From Clostridium sp. HBUAS56010 (lineage in GTDB: Bacteria > Bacillota > Clostridia > Lachnospirales > Lachnospiraceae): a stretch of 64,000 nt of DNA. Positions 1 through 7,127 of the stretch are shown one piece after another. The position numbers and the translations under genes are program-made. Where the stretch lies: contig NZ_SULJ01000002.1 in NCBI RefSeq assembly GCF_007115105.1, positions 306,190 to 370,189 of the forward strand. Reading direction: 5' to 3'. How positions within the stretch are numbered: position 1 is the first letter of the stretch; every line of letters begins with the position of its first letter. Below the pieces are notes generated by a model that was not told the origin of the DNA, did not search any database, and saw nothing but the letters and a program-made list of their open reading frames with translations.

Positions 1-13
1 TGCTTTTCTCCAT
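1..13 (-). CDS. 5' end of a gene running off the window (first four codons)
   Basis: An ATG at 13-11 on the minus strand reads Met-Glu-Lys-Ser and leaves the window. It is preceded by AGGGGTG with an 8-nt gap, a plausible ribosome site, and by a consensus-like minus-strand promoter at 104-132. Nothing can be said about the product. The call rests only on promoter, ribosome site and start codon lining up. Confidence 0.45.
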
Positions 14-103
14 TGACGTTTCACCCCTGTTTTCTTTCTAATCGTTTCTGTTTTGGGCATAAATGTCCCTAAAGGCACACATAGCCACAATAGTGCACAT
101 TCC

Positions 104-132
104 ATAATATCATAGCATTGTCAAGGTGTCAA
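104..132 (-). promoter_or_regulatory. Sigma-A-type promoter, minus strand
   Basis: Read on the minus strand there is TTGACA (132-127), a 17-nt spacer and TATTAT (109-104), a near-consensus vegetative promoter. Transcription would start near 97 and reach the partial gene at the window edge after a leader of about 84 nt. Confidence 0.6.
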
Positions 133-143
133 GCATTTTTTGC

Positions 144-172
144 TTGTCTTTCCCAATAAAATGTGATACACT
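144..172 (+). promoter_or_regulatory. Candidate sigma-A promoter for the gene at 221
   Basis: TTGTCT (144-149), a 17-nt spacer and TACACT (167-172) lie about 50 nt before the start of the small membrane-protein gene. The -35 elements of this and the opposing promoter at 104-132 are only about 11 nt apart and are joined by an inverted repeat (CAAGCA at 130-135, TGCTTG at 141-146). Confidence 0.45.
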
Positions 173-220
173 ACTATGGATAGACCCAATTTATAAAATG
201 AACTATTGGAGGTATTCCCG

Positions 221-670
221 TTGAGCACATTATTAAACGTATTAATTGCGATTCTTTTGATCGTGGTTGTGGCTCTGGCTGTCCTTTATTTTCTCGGCAA
301 GAAGCTGGAAAAACGCCAGGTGGAACAGCAGCAGGCACTGGAAGCGGCTGCACAGACCGTGTCCATGCTGGTCATTGATAAGAAAAAGATAAAACTAAAA
401 GATGCAGGACTTCCCAAGATCGTGTATGAGCAGACACCCAAGTACATGCGCAGGACAAAGGTACCGATTGTAAAAGCCAAGATCGGTCCAAAGGTTATGA
501 CATTAATTGCTGACGCAAAAGTATTTGAAGTACTTCCAGTTAAAACGGAAGCTAAGGTTGTGATAAGCGGAATTTACATAACCGAAATCAAGAGCCTTCG
601 AGGAAAAGCAGTTCCTCCAGCACCAAAAAAGAAAAAATTTATGGACAGGTTTAAAAAAGCTGAAAAATAA
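221..670 (+). CDS. Small membrane-anchored protein of unknown function
   Basis: Predicted 149 residues. I chose the TTG at 221 because GGAGGT sits 7 nt before it; the longer frame from 206 would overlap that ribosome site. Residues about 4-24 form one hydrophobic helix, followed by a charged, probably coiled stretch (KKLEKRQVEQQQALEAA), then a soluble, strand-rich part ending in a lysine-rich tail (PKKKKFMDRFKKAEK). The architecture is an N-terminal anchor with a basic cytoplasmic domain. I do not recognise a named family and give no function. It appears monocistronic, with its own promoter and a strong terminator at 688-735. Confidence 0.75.
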   Translation: MSTLLNVLIAILLIVVVALAVLYFLGKKLEKRQVEQQQALEAAAQTVSMLVIDKKKIKLKDAGLPKIVYEQTPKYMRRTKVPIVKAKIGPKVMTLIADAKVFEVLPVKTEAKVVISGIYITEIKSLRGKAVPPAPKKKKFMDRFKKAEK

Positions 671-687
671 AATATAATTAATTCTTA

Positions 688-735
688 AAAGAATGCCGGA
701 GTGCCATTGTGGGTGCACTTCGGCATTCTTTTATT
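688..735 (+). terminator. Intrinsic terminator after the small membrane-protein gene
   Basis: A stem pairs AAGAATGCCGGAGTGC with GTGCACTTCGGCATTCTT (one base bulge) around a short loop and is followed by TTATTT. It closes the transcript of the gene ending at 670. Confidence 0.85.
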
Positions 736-871
736 TATGCGGAGAACCATAAGATCAGAGGTTCTCTCTTCTTATATTATATACTTATAAGGATATATAT
801 CTATAATAGATAAAAAATTATCTGTTATATTATACCTATTCAGACTTCAAGTAAAATTATTTAAAATATAC

Positions 872-899
872 TTGACATTTTATAATCTCATGATATAAT
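872..899 (+). promoter_or_regulatory. Promoter of sodA
   Basis: Perfect TTGACA (872-877) and TATAAT (894-899) with a 16-nt spacer. Transcription would start near 906, giving a leader of about 100 nt before the sodA start at 1007. Confidence 0.85.
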
Positions 900-913
900 C
901 AAGTCATAGATAA

Positions 914-929
914 GTTAGTTTTAACTAAC
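914..929. promoter_or_regulatory. Perfect inverted repeat just downstream of the sodA transcription start
   Basis: GTTAGTT at 914-920 and AACTAAC at 923-929 are exact reverse complements around a 2-nt centre. The site starts about 15 nt after the -10 box, where a bound repressor would block the polymerase. It does not match the usual PerR or Fur box closely, so the cognate regulator is unknown. Confidence 0.5.
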
Positions 930-1006
930 CAGTCTTTTATACAAACTTAAAAATATAAACTTAAAGAAATAATGAACTTTAGATAGTACGAAAGGAGAAC
1001 TTAATT

Positions 1007-1624
1007 ATGTATAATCAAATCAAACTTCCATACGCATATGACGCTTTAGAACCCCATATTGATGCTCTCACAATGGAGACACATTACTCCAAGCATCATG
1101 CAGCTTATACAAAGAATCTAAATGATGCCGTTTCAAAGGCAGGAATTGAAGACAAAGAAATCACTGCTCTTCTCTCTTCCCTTGACAGCATCTCCGACGA
1201 GGCTCTGCGAAAGGCAATTCGTAACAACGGAGGTGGGTTTTATAACCACAATCTTTATTTCTCCACAATGAGCCCTGATGGCGGCGGAGAACCCCAAGGA
1301 GAACTTGGCAGCAAACTAACAAAGGCATTCGGCAGCTTTTCTGATTTCCAATCAAAATTAAGCGGTCTGGCCGCCGGACAGTTTGGTTCTGGCTGGGGCT
1401 GGTTGTCAGCCAATAAGGAAGGGGATTTAATTCTTTCTTCCAGCGCCAATCAGGACAACCCTCTGATGGAAGGCAAGGGATACGTTCCGATCTTAGGCAT
1501 TGATGTATGGGAACATGCTTATTATTTAAAATATAAGAACTTAAGAGCGGATTATATTAAAGCATTTTTCAGTGTTGTTGACTGGAAAGCAGTTGCTGAT
1601 AACTATAATAAGATAATTGGATAA
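1007..1624 (+). CDS. sodA: Superoxide dismutase, Mn/Fe family
   Basis: 205 residues, the usual length for this family, which disproportionates superoxide to oxygen and hydrogen peroxide in the cytoplasm. The four metal ligands are visible as His26, His81, Asp166 (in GIDVWEH) and His170. His30 and Tyr34, which line the substrate channel, are present. Gly77 together with Gln149 points to the manganese or cambialistic type; this metal call is inference. The usual HANH around the second ligand reads FYNH here, a less common variant. AAGGAG precedes the ATG. It is a single-gene unit with a strong promoter and terminator, sensible for an oxidative-stress enzyme in an anaerobe. Confidence 0.95.
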   Translation: MYNQIKLPYAYDALEPHIDALTMETHYSKHHAAYTKNLNDAVSKAGIEDKEITALLSSLDSISDEALRKAIRNNGGGFYNHNLYFSTMSPDGGGEPQGELGSKLTKAFGSFSDFQSKLSGLAAGQFGSGWGWLSANKEGDLILSSSANQDNPLMEGKGYVPILGIDVWEHAYYLKYKNLRADYIKAFFSVVDWKAVADNYNKIIG

Positions 1625-1635
1625 TCTCTTAAATT

Positions 1636-1683
1636 AAAAAAGCTGCATGGCAACGATGATTCGTCGCCATGCAGCTTTTTTTA
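1636..1683. terminator. Bidirectional terminator between sodA and the DUF1934 gene
   Basis: AAAAAGCTGCATGGC pairs perfectly with GCCATGCAGCTTTTT across a 14-nt loop. A-run and T-run flank it, so it can stop sodA on the plus strand and the ddl-murI-DUF1934 operon on the minus strand. The stop codon of the latter (1683-1681) lies inside it. Confidence 0.9.
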
Positions 1684-2127
1684 ATTTAGCAGGTCAATCT
1701 CAGCCGACGCCCTGGAATGAATATCAAGGTCAATATCACATTCAGAAACGTGCTGGTAATTAATATCCAGGGAATAAGCCACATGAACTTTTAACCGGTC
1801 TTCCTCCTCAACAAGTTCAATCTTATTGGTATGAATTCCTATCATAAGTTCCCCATAGGGAGTTGCATAACAGGCAATGTTCTTTTTATCCTGCTCAAAA
1901 GTCATATGAACACTGGAACTTCCCCGTTTTATGATATCGAGACCGGAAGGGGTGATCTTGATGGTATTTTTTATAACACCTTCCTCGCCCTCTTGTATCT
2001 CATCATAAAGAATGTAGTGATTGCCATTCTTCAGAAAATAATCTCCTGAGGTAATCATCTCAACCGTATGATTATCTTCTGACACAATCTGCATTCCGCT
2101 TATGCTGATTAGTACATCTCTTGTCAT
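1681..2127 (-). CDS. DUF1934 family protein (YwiB-like beta-barrel)
   Basis: 148 residues, matching the length and pattern of the DUF1934 family (Bacillus YwiB), small cytoplasmic proteins with a calycin-like beta-barrel and no known reaction. Visible hallmarks are the strand-rich composition, a Tyr-Glu-rich middle (ILYDEIQEG) and the terminal alternating segment ending in EIDLLN. The start has AAAGGAG with a 6-nt gap, and the murI stop overlaps that ribosome site, so the two are co-translated. It is the last gene of a D-amino-acid cell-wall operon. Family assignment is from pattern memory. Confidence 0.8.
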   Translation of the reverse strand: MTRDVLISISGMQIVSEDNHTVEMITSGDYFLKNGNHYILYDEIQEGEEGVIKNTIKITPSGLDIIKRGSSSVHMTFEQDKKNIACYATPYGELMIGIHTNKIELVEEEDRLKVHVAYSLDINYQHVSECDIDLDIHSRASAEIDLLN

Positions 2128-2138
2128 AGTAAGCTCCT

Positions 2139-2957
2139 TTAGAACTGTTCGATATTTATCTGTTTCGTCTCTTTTACCTGTCCCGGAAGAATGGAAGCTG
2201 CAAAATCGGTAAACTTCTCTGCCAGATCACTGACATAAAAGCTGTACCGTTCCTGAAACTCCTCTTTTCTGTCACAGAACAGCTCTGCTTCCCCTAAAAT
2301 CTGCTTTAACTCCAAAGCAGTCTCATAAGCCGGGTTTACAAGTTTTACCTCCGGTCCCATAAGCCTTCCAACAGTGGAACGAAGCAAGGGATAATGGGTA
2401 CAGCCAAGTACCAGGGTATCAATAAACTTTCCTTTTAGTTCGCTTAAATACCGGGAAGCGATCTCGTCGGTGACGGAATCGTGAAGCAATCCTTCTTCTA
2501 CCAGAGGAACAAAAAGAGGACATGCTTTGCCGATCACTTCTATATCATCCTTCATTTTCTTCATAACTCTGGTATACACACCGCTTCGTATGGTTCCTTC
2601 TGTTCCGATTATTCCAATCTTGCCATTCCGTGTGGACTCTATGGCAGTCTTTGCACCTGCATGAATAACACCGATAATGGGAATATCCAACTCTTTCTCC
2701 ACAGTCTCCAGAGCAAACGCAGTCGCCGTATTGCAGGCAATGACAATTGCCTTTACATCCTGGTCCAGCAAAAAACGGATGTTCTGCCTGGTATAGCGGA
2801 TAATGGTGTCACTTGATTTGCTTCCATATGGAAGTCTGGCTGTATCCCCAAAATAGATAATTCTTTCATCAGGAATCTGCCTCATAATCTCCCTGGCTAC
2901 GGTAAGTCCTCCTACACCAGAGTCAAAGACTCCAATGGGTGAATTTCTATCTGCCAT
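2139..2957 (-). CDS. murI: Glutamate racemase
   Basis: 272 residues. It makes D-glutamate for peptidoglycan by cofactor-independent racemisation using two cysteines. The first catalytic cysteine is in ACNTATA (about residues 72-78) and the second in LGCTHYPLL (about 184-192). The N-terminal GVFDSGVGGLTV motif, typical of the Asp/Glu racemase family, is intact. AAAGGAG precedes ATG. It follows ddl by 10 nt, so D-alanyl-D-alanine and D-glutamate supply are co-transcribed. Confidence 0.97.
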   Translation of the reverse strand: MADRNSPIGVFDSGVGGLTVAREIMRQIPDERIIYFGDTARLPYGSKSSDTIIRYTRQNIRFLLDQDVKAIVIACNTATAFALETVEKELDIPIIGVIHAGAKTAIESTRNGKIGIIGTEGTIRSGVYTRVMKKMKDDIEVIGKACPLFVPLVEEGLLHDSVTDEIASRYLSELKGKFIDTLVLGCTHYPLLRSTVGRLMGPEVKLVNPAYETALELKQILGEAELFCDRKEEFQERYSFYVSDLAEKFTDFAASILPGQVKETKQINIEQF

Positions 2958-2967
2958 CTTATCTCCT

Positions 2968-4032
2968 TTATTGCTGGCAGCGGTTCATAGCAGATTCCAT
3001 TAACCGGTCAACCAGTTCCCCTTTTGTTACACCTGCCGCTTCCCACAGCATGGGATACATGCTGATTGCAGTGAAGCCTGGCATGGTATTGATTTCGTTA
3101 AATATAACGGTTCCGTCTGCTTTTACGAAAAAATCCACTCTTGCAAGACCATAACCGTCAACTGCCTGAAAGACAGCTTTTGCAGCTTCTCTTACCTTTT
3201 CGGCAGCTCCACCCGGAAGTTCAGGATTTACCACCGTCTTGGAATCAGAATTATAGTATTTGGCGTCAAAATCATAAAATTCTGCTGCTGCAAGGATCTC
3301 GCCAACTCCAGATGCCTCCGGAAGATTGTTCCCTTCTCCAAATACAGCACATTCGATCTCGCGTCCTACAATCATCTCTTCCACCAGAATCTTGCGGTCA
3401 TGCTCTCCTGCCAATAAAAGAGCATTCTTCAGCTCTTTTCTGTCATTGGCTCTGCTGACCCCTTTGGAAGAGCCTGCATTGGAAGGCTTTACAAATACGG
3501 GATAAGAAAACTTTTTCTCCACCTTATCTGCCACAGGGTCTAAATCACCTAATTCATGGCGCATAACAGCCACATAATCTGCCTGCTTCACACCCAGATC
3601 ATCTACAATAATCTTTGTATATAATTTATCCATGGATACGGCGGATGCCAGGACTCCGCAGCCCACATAAGGGATACCTGCCAGGTCCAGCAGACCCTGA
3701 ATGGTTCCGTCTTCTCCAAACAGTCCGTGAAGAACGGGAAATACCACATCAGCATGCACCAGTTCTGCCCTGGTTCCTTCTAAAAGGATTACCCCTTTCA
3801 TGGTCGCATCCGGAGATAATATGGCTGAAACACTGCCCCCTTTCCATGTACCGTCTTCAATCTCTTCTATAGAATTGGTCTTGATCCAGCGGCCTTCCTC
3901 TGTGATCCCGATCAGAAGTAAATCATATTTTTCTTTATTGATATGGTTAATGACATTGAGTACAGACATGCAGGAAACAATATGCTCCGATGACTGTCCG
4001 CCGAACAAAACAACCGCACTTTTTTTGTCCAT
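2968..4032 (-). CDS. ddl: D-alanine--D-alanine ligase
   Basis: 354 residues. It joins two D-alanines with ATP for the peptidoglycan stem peptide. The N-terminal GGQSSEH motif, the ATP-grasp core with KPSNAGSSKGV (about 175-185) and the C-terminal metal-binding NEINTMPGF loop are all present. GAGGAG lies 6 nt before the ATG. It is first in the operon ddl-murI-DUF1934 and diverges from spoIIR across a 96-nt gap. Confidence 0.95.
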   Translation of the reverse strand: MDKKSAVVLFGGQSSEHIVSCMSVLNVINHINKEKYDLLLIGITEEGRWIKTNSIEEIEDGTWKGGSVSAILSPDATMKGVILLEGTRAELVHADVVFPVLHGLFGEDGTIQGLLDLAGIPYVGCGVLASAVSMDKLYTKIIVDDLGVKQADYVAVMRHELGDLDPVADKVEKKFSYPVFVKPSNAGSSKGVSRANDRKELKNALLLAGEHDRKILVEEMIVGREIECAVFGEGNNLPEASGVGEILAAAEFYDFDAKYYNSDSKTVVNPELPGGAAEKVREAAKAVFQAVDGYGLARVDFFVKADGTVIFNEINTMPGFTAISMYPMLWEAAGVTKGELVDRLMESAMNRCQQ

Positions 4033-4066
4033 TTCTTTCTCCTCACCAATTTCTTGATTTTACAGC

Positions 4067-4096
4067 GTTTATATTATAGCACATATGGTTACAATT
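4067..4096 (+). promoter_or_regulatory. Sigma-F-like (forespore) promoter of spoIIR
   Basis: GTTTA (4067-4071), a 15-nt spacer and GGTTACAATT (4087-4096) agree with the Bacillus sigma-F/G consensus (GYWTA, 15 nt, GGnnAnAnT). No good sigma-A promoter is seen in the gap. SpoIIR is a known sigma-F target, so context and sequence agree. Confidence 0.7.
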
Positions 4097-4128
4097 ACAA
4101 ATAGATTCCAAAAAAAAGGAGAACCCCT

Positions 4129-4776
4129 ATGAAACAGAAACGTGATTTATTCTTATGTATTACATGCTTATTGCTTGCACTTTTGTTTTCCATGGCTGAA
4201 GGAAGGAATGACGATGAAGCTTTAGCAGCACGCATCGCACCGGAAATTCTTCGTTTTCATGTTCTGGCAAACAGTGACACCACAGAAGATCAGAATTTAA
4301 AATTAAAAGTACGCACCATGCTCTTAAACACAATATATGAAGAGATGGGAGAAAATGCTTCGTTAGAAGAGACAAAAAAATACATCCGGCTGCACAAAGA
4401 GGAACTGGAGCAGGACGCAGAAATGTACATGAAAACCCTGGGATATGACTATCCCGCACATATGGAACTGTCCAACACCTATTTTCCTACCAAAACCTAT
4501 GGCGATATGGTATTCCCCTGCGGAACATACGAAGCTGTCCGGGTAAAAATAGGCGAAGGCAAAGGCCGCAACTGGTGGTGTGTCCTTTATCCTCCGCTCT
4601 GTTTTGTGGATTCTTCTTATGCAGTTGTTCCGGATACCTCCAAAGAGATTCTTCGGGAATCCATTGATTCAGCAGATTATAATAAACTCATAAAAGAAAG
4701 TCCAAAGATCCATATTCGCCTGAAAGTGGCTGATCTGCTGGTAAAGAATAAAAAGCCTATTGTTCAGAATCCATAA
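4129..4776 (+). CDS. spoIIR: Stage II sporulation protein R
   Basis: 215 residues. In Bacillus, SpoIIR is made in the forespore, secreted into the intermembrane space and there triggers SpoIIGA to process pro-sigma-E in the mother cell. Residues about 7-22 form a signal or anchor segment. The family signature ILRFHVLANSDT followed by DQNLKLKVR is plain at about residues 39-62. AAAGGAGAAC precedes the ATG. Its last 20 nt overlap the convergent TolC-like gene, so neither has room for a separate terminator. It shows the organism descends from spore formers and probably still sporulates. Confidence 0.93.
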   Translation: MKQKRDLFLCITCLLLALLFSMAEGRNDDEALAARIAPEILRFHVLANSDTTEDQNLKLKVRTMLLNTIYEEMGENASLEETKKYIRLHKEELEQDAEMYMKTLGYDYPAHMELSNTYFPTKTYGDMVFPCGTYEAVRVKIGEGKGRNWWCVLYPPLCFVDSSYAVVPDTSKEILRESIDSADYNKLIKESPKIHIRLKVADLLVKNKKPIVQNP

Positions 4777-5962
4777 TGATTCCTTTTATTGCCCACTGAT
4801 AAGCATCATATGCCTGAAAAAGAGTGTTATAAGCGCTTTGCTTCTCTCCCTCTGCCTGTAAATATGCCATTTGGGACTGCAGATAGGCAATCTTGCTTAA
4901 CATGCCCATCTGGAATGCCCGCTCTGCTTTTCCTTTGTCCAGAGTCGCCTTCTCATAAGATGTACATGCCGCATCATATGCGGTCTTTGCCTGCTTTATC
5001 TGCTGATAGAATGACTGCATGGAGATTGCTACTCCCTGTTCCGCTTCAGAGACACTGGTCTGCTTATTCTCCATTCCTTTGGTAGTCTTGCCAGAGGAAC
5101 CACGGCGCAGGTCAATGACATTGTAATTGTTGTTTATTGCTTTTGCCGTGTCACCTTCCAGATCAAGGGAACTTACTTCCTGCATATCCAGTTGAGGAAG
5201 TCCTCCAATCACTGGTTTTGAATCTGCGGAATAGCCAGTCATAAGTCCCAGAGAACGCTGTAATCCATCAACCGTATGAGTCAGACTCAAAAGAGAGGAC
5301 TGGGCTGACAGCAATTCTTTCTTTGCGGAAAGGACATCGCCCTCTGTTGCTGTACCAATCCTTTTTCCCAGCTCCTGGGCTTCGTATGCCGCATTGCTTA
5401 ATTCTACTACTTTTTGAAGCAGCGCCTGATTTGCAGCCGCACTATTGTAACCGATCATAACCTGATCTGCATAGTATTCAAACTGCCTGGATATATGAGT
5501 CAGATTAAAATTAATGCTGGAATTGGACTGTTTTATCTGTTTTAATGATCTTTGTGTTTTCTCCGCCTGTGATTTCAATCCTTTTGCAGTTCCACTAAGC
5601 ATCATATATTTCTCAATTCCATCTTTTGTATTAATTTCATCAGAGTCTTTAAGAGCCTGGGCATCATCCTCCAGATCCTTGATATAGCCTCTCATTTCCT
5701 TATATATATATTCTATATTATCTACATTCACAATGAGAGATGCCGCCGTATTCTGATAATCCGGATTAAAGTATCTCACCAAATCAGAAAGCTCCTCAAA
5801 TTCAATGGTCTGGTCATTTAACCGGTCCCACTGTTCCTGGGTCACCCCTTCTGGTATGGTATTCTGTGCCTGACCGGGACCGACGTCTCCATAAACGGAC
5901 AGGGGTGCTGCCACAGTCAGTAATGCTGCCATAAAAACAGGTAAAATATTTTTATTTCTCAT
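4757..5962 (-). CDS. TolC-like exported coiled-coil protein, second copy
   Basis: 401 residues with a signal peptide (MRNKN then a hydrophobic run ending near VYG, about residue 25). The rest is long alpha-helical heptads with duplicated halves (EFEELSDLVRYFNP near the start, AYEAQELGKRIGTATEGDVL in the middle, FQMGMLSKIAYLQSQ near the end), the pattern of TolC-family efflux proteins. In diderms these form the outer-membrane duct of RND pumps. This organism has a monoderm gene set, so the protein would work in or across the wall; that is inference. It is the last gene of the operon, 4 nt after the first TolC-like gene, whose stop overlaps its ribosome site. Confidence 0.8.
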   Translation of the reverse strand: MRNKNILPVFMAALLTVAAPLSVYGDVGPGQAQNTIPEGVTQEQWDRLNDQTIEFEELSDLVRYFNPDYQNTAASLIVNVDNIEYIYKEMRGYIKDLEDDAQALKDSDEINTKDGIEKYMMLSGTAKGLKSQAEKTQRSLKQIKQSNSSINFNLTHISRQFEYYADQVMIGYNSAAANQALLQKVVELSNAAYEAQELGKRIGTATEGDVLSAKKELLSAQSSLLSLTHTVDGLQRSLGLMTGYSADSKPVIGGLPQLDMQEVSSLDLEGDTAKAINNNYNVIDLRRGSSGKTTKGMENKQTSVSEAEQGVAISMQSFYQQIKQAKTAYDAACTSYEKATLDKGKAERAFQMGMLSKIAYLQSQMAYLQAEGEKQSAYNTLFQAYDAYQWAIKGIIMDSEQ

Positions 5963-5966
5963 ATCA

Positions 5967-7115
5967 TCAGCCTCCTGCCGAAGCCAGCCCTTTTACTGCG
6001 TTGTAATAGTTCTGAACTGCCTGAAATAAATCCAGTTGTGCCTTTTTTACAGAAAAATCTTTCGAATGAAACGCATTCTTCTGTTTTAAATAATCCAGTC
6101 TGCTTAAAGTGCCGATCTGTAATTTCCGCTCAGCCGTGTCCATATTTTTACTTTCCAGTTCAAAGTCAGCCATGGACTGGTCATAAGATGCCTTTGCCTG
6201 CAGAACCGCCTGATAGTTCTTGGTCAAATCCGAATTAATATTCTGTTCATTGCTGGAGATCGTGCGGTTTAATGTGCTTTTGGTGATCTCAGCGGTGGCA
6301 TTTTGCAGTTTTCTCTTGTTAATCTTCAATGTATAGTTATTGGCAAGCGCTTCTTCTCTGTCTGCTTCCGGATTTAATGATGCAAGCCGTTCCATATCAA
6401 TGGAAGGAATATCTTTAATCTCGGGGCTGTCATTATATTTCCAGCCAAGCATAATACATAACTTCTGTCTCGTTTCTTCTATGGAACCAGTTAACTTTTC
6501 AATGGAAGCCTGGGCACTCTGGACACTTTCTTTTGCCGCCAGAACATCAGACTGGGTTGCCATTCCTGCACTCTGCTTTACCAAAGCTGACTGGTACTGA
6601 GCTTCTAAAAATTCAAGATTGGCTCTGGCCGCATCCAGTTCATACGTTTGCTGGAAATAAGATACCATAGAGGACTGTGCCGATGCCACCAGGTTTGCCT
6701 CCTGCTGGTCATAGGTAAGCTGGTGAACCATTAAATCCTCTACATTCCGGTCTGCCGCCTGATCTGCCTGATCTGCTGCAACTGCACTTTGGGCATCAGA
6801 TATAGGGCTATCCCCTGTCATGGCACTTCTGGCATCACTTGCTGCATCCCGGTAATACTGGGCATACTGATCACTGGTAATCTTGTTGTCTTTTTTCTTG
6901 TCATTAATATCCAACTGGTTTTTTTGAACCGTTGTGTTATATTCATGAATCAGATCGCTTAATTCTTCATATTCCATCACATTATCTTTGAGCCTTGCCC
7001 ATTCCTCAGGGGTTCTGGCAAACTCAGGACTAACTGCCCACACTGTAGATGCCGGTGCCGAAGCAGCCAGCACTGCCGCGAGGCAGCACGCACTGATCTG
7101 TTTCCATTTTCTCAT
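5967..7115 (-). CDS. TolC-like exported coiled-coil protein, first copy
   Basis: 382 residues with a signal peptide (residues 1-27, ending TVWA). Long helical segments contain the paired TolC-type turns (QSAGMATQSDVLAAKESV and TAERKLQIGTLSRLDYLKQ). The N-terminal WARLKDNVMEYEELSDLI resembles WDRLNDQTIEFEELSDLV of the downstream protein, so the two are paralogues from a tandem duplication. AAGGAGGATGAAAG precedes ATG. It sits between the RND permease and its paralogue, implying both act with this pump, perhaps as a hetero-oligomer. Confidence 0.82.
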   Translation of the reverse strand: MRKWKQISACCLAAVLAASAPASTVWAVSPEFARTPEEWARLKDNVMEYEELSDLIHEYNTTVQKNQLDINDKKKDNKITSDQYAQYYRDAASDARSAMTGDSPISDAQSAVAADQADQAADRNVEDLMVHQLTYDQQEANLVASAQSSMVSYFQQTYELDAARANLEFLEAQYQSALVKQSAGMATQSDVLAAKESVQSAQASIEKLTGSIEETRQKLCIMLGWKYNDSPEIKDIPSIDMERLASLNPEADREEALANNYTLKINKRKLQNATAEITKSTLNRTISSNEQNINSDLTKNYQAVLQAKASYDQSMADFELESKNMDTAERKLQIGTLSRLDYLKQKNAFHSKDFSVKKAQLDLFQAVQNYYNAVKGLASAGG

Positions 7116-7127
7116 CTTTCATCCTCC

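Larger units (their letters stand above)
671..1006. other. 336-nt intergenic region between the small membrane-protein gene and sodA
   Basis: This is the only gap over 300 nt. It holds the terminator at 688-735, a second weaker hairpin (GAGAACC at 742-748 with GGTTCTC at 760-766, then TCTTCTT), a very AT-rich stretch at 770-870, the sodA promoter at 872-899 and a palindrome at 914-929. I see no convincing open frame in it. Confidence 0.7.

Noticed and set aside
2968-4032. Possible VanA/VanB-type resistance ligase
   Set aside because: The ligase sits with murI, lacks vanH/vanX neighbours, and the VanRS-like pair is 40 kb away beside an ABC operon, so a housekeeping Ddl is the better reading.
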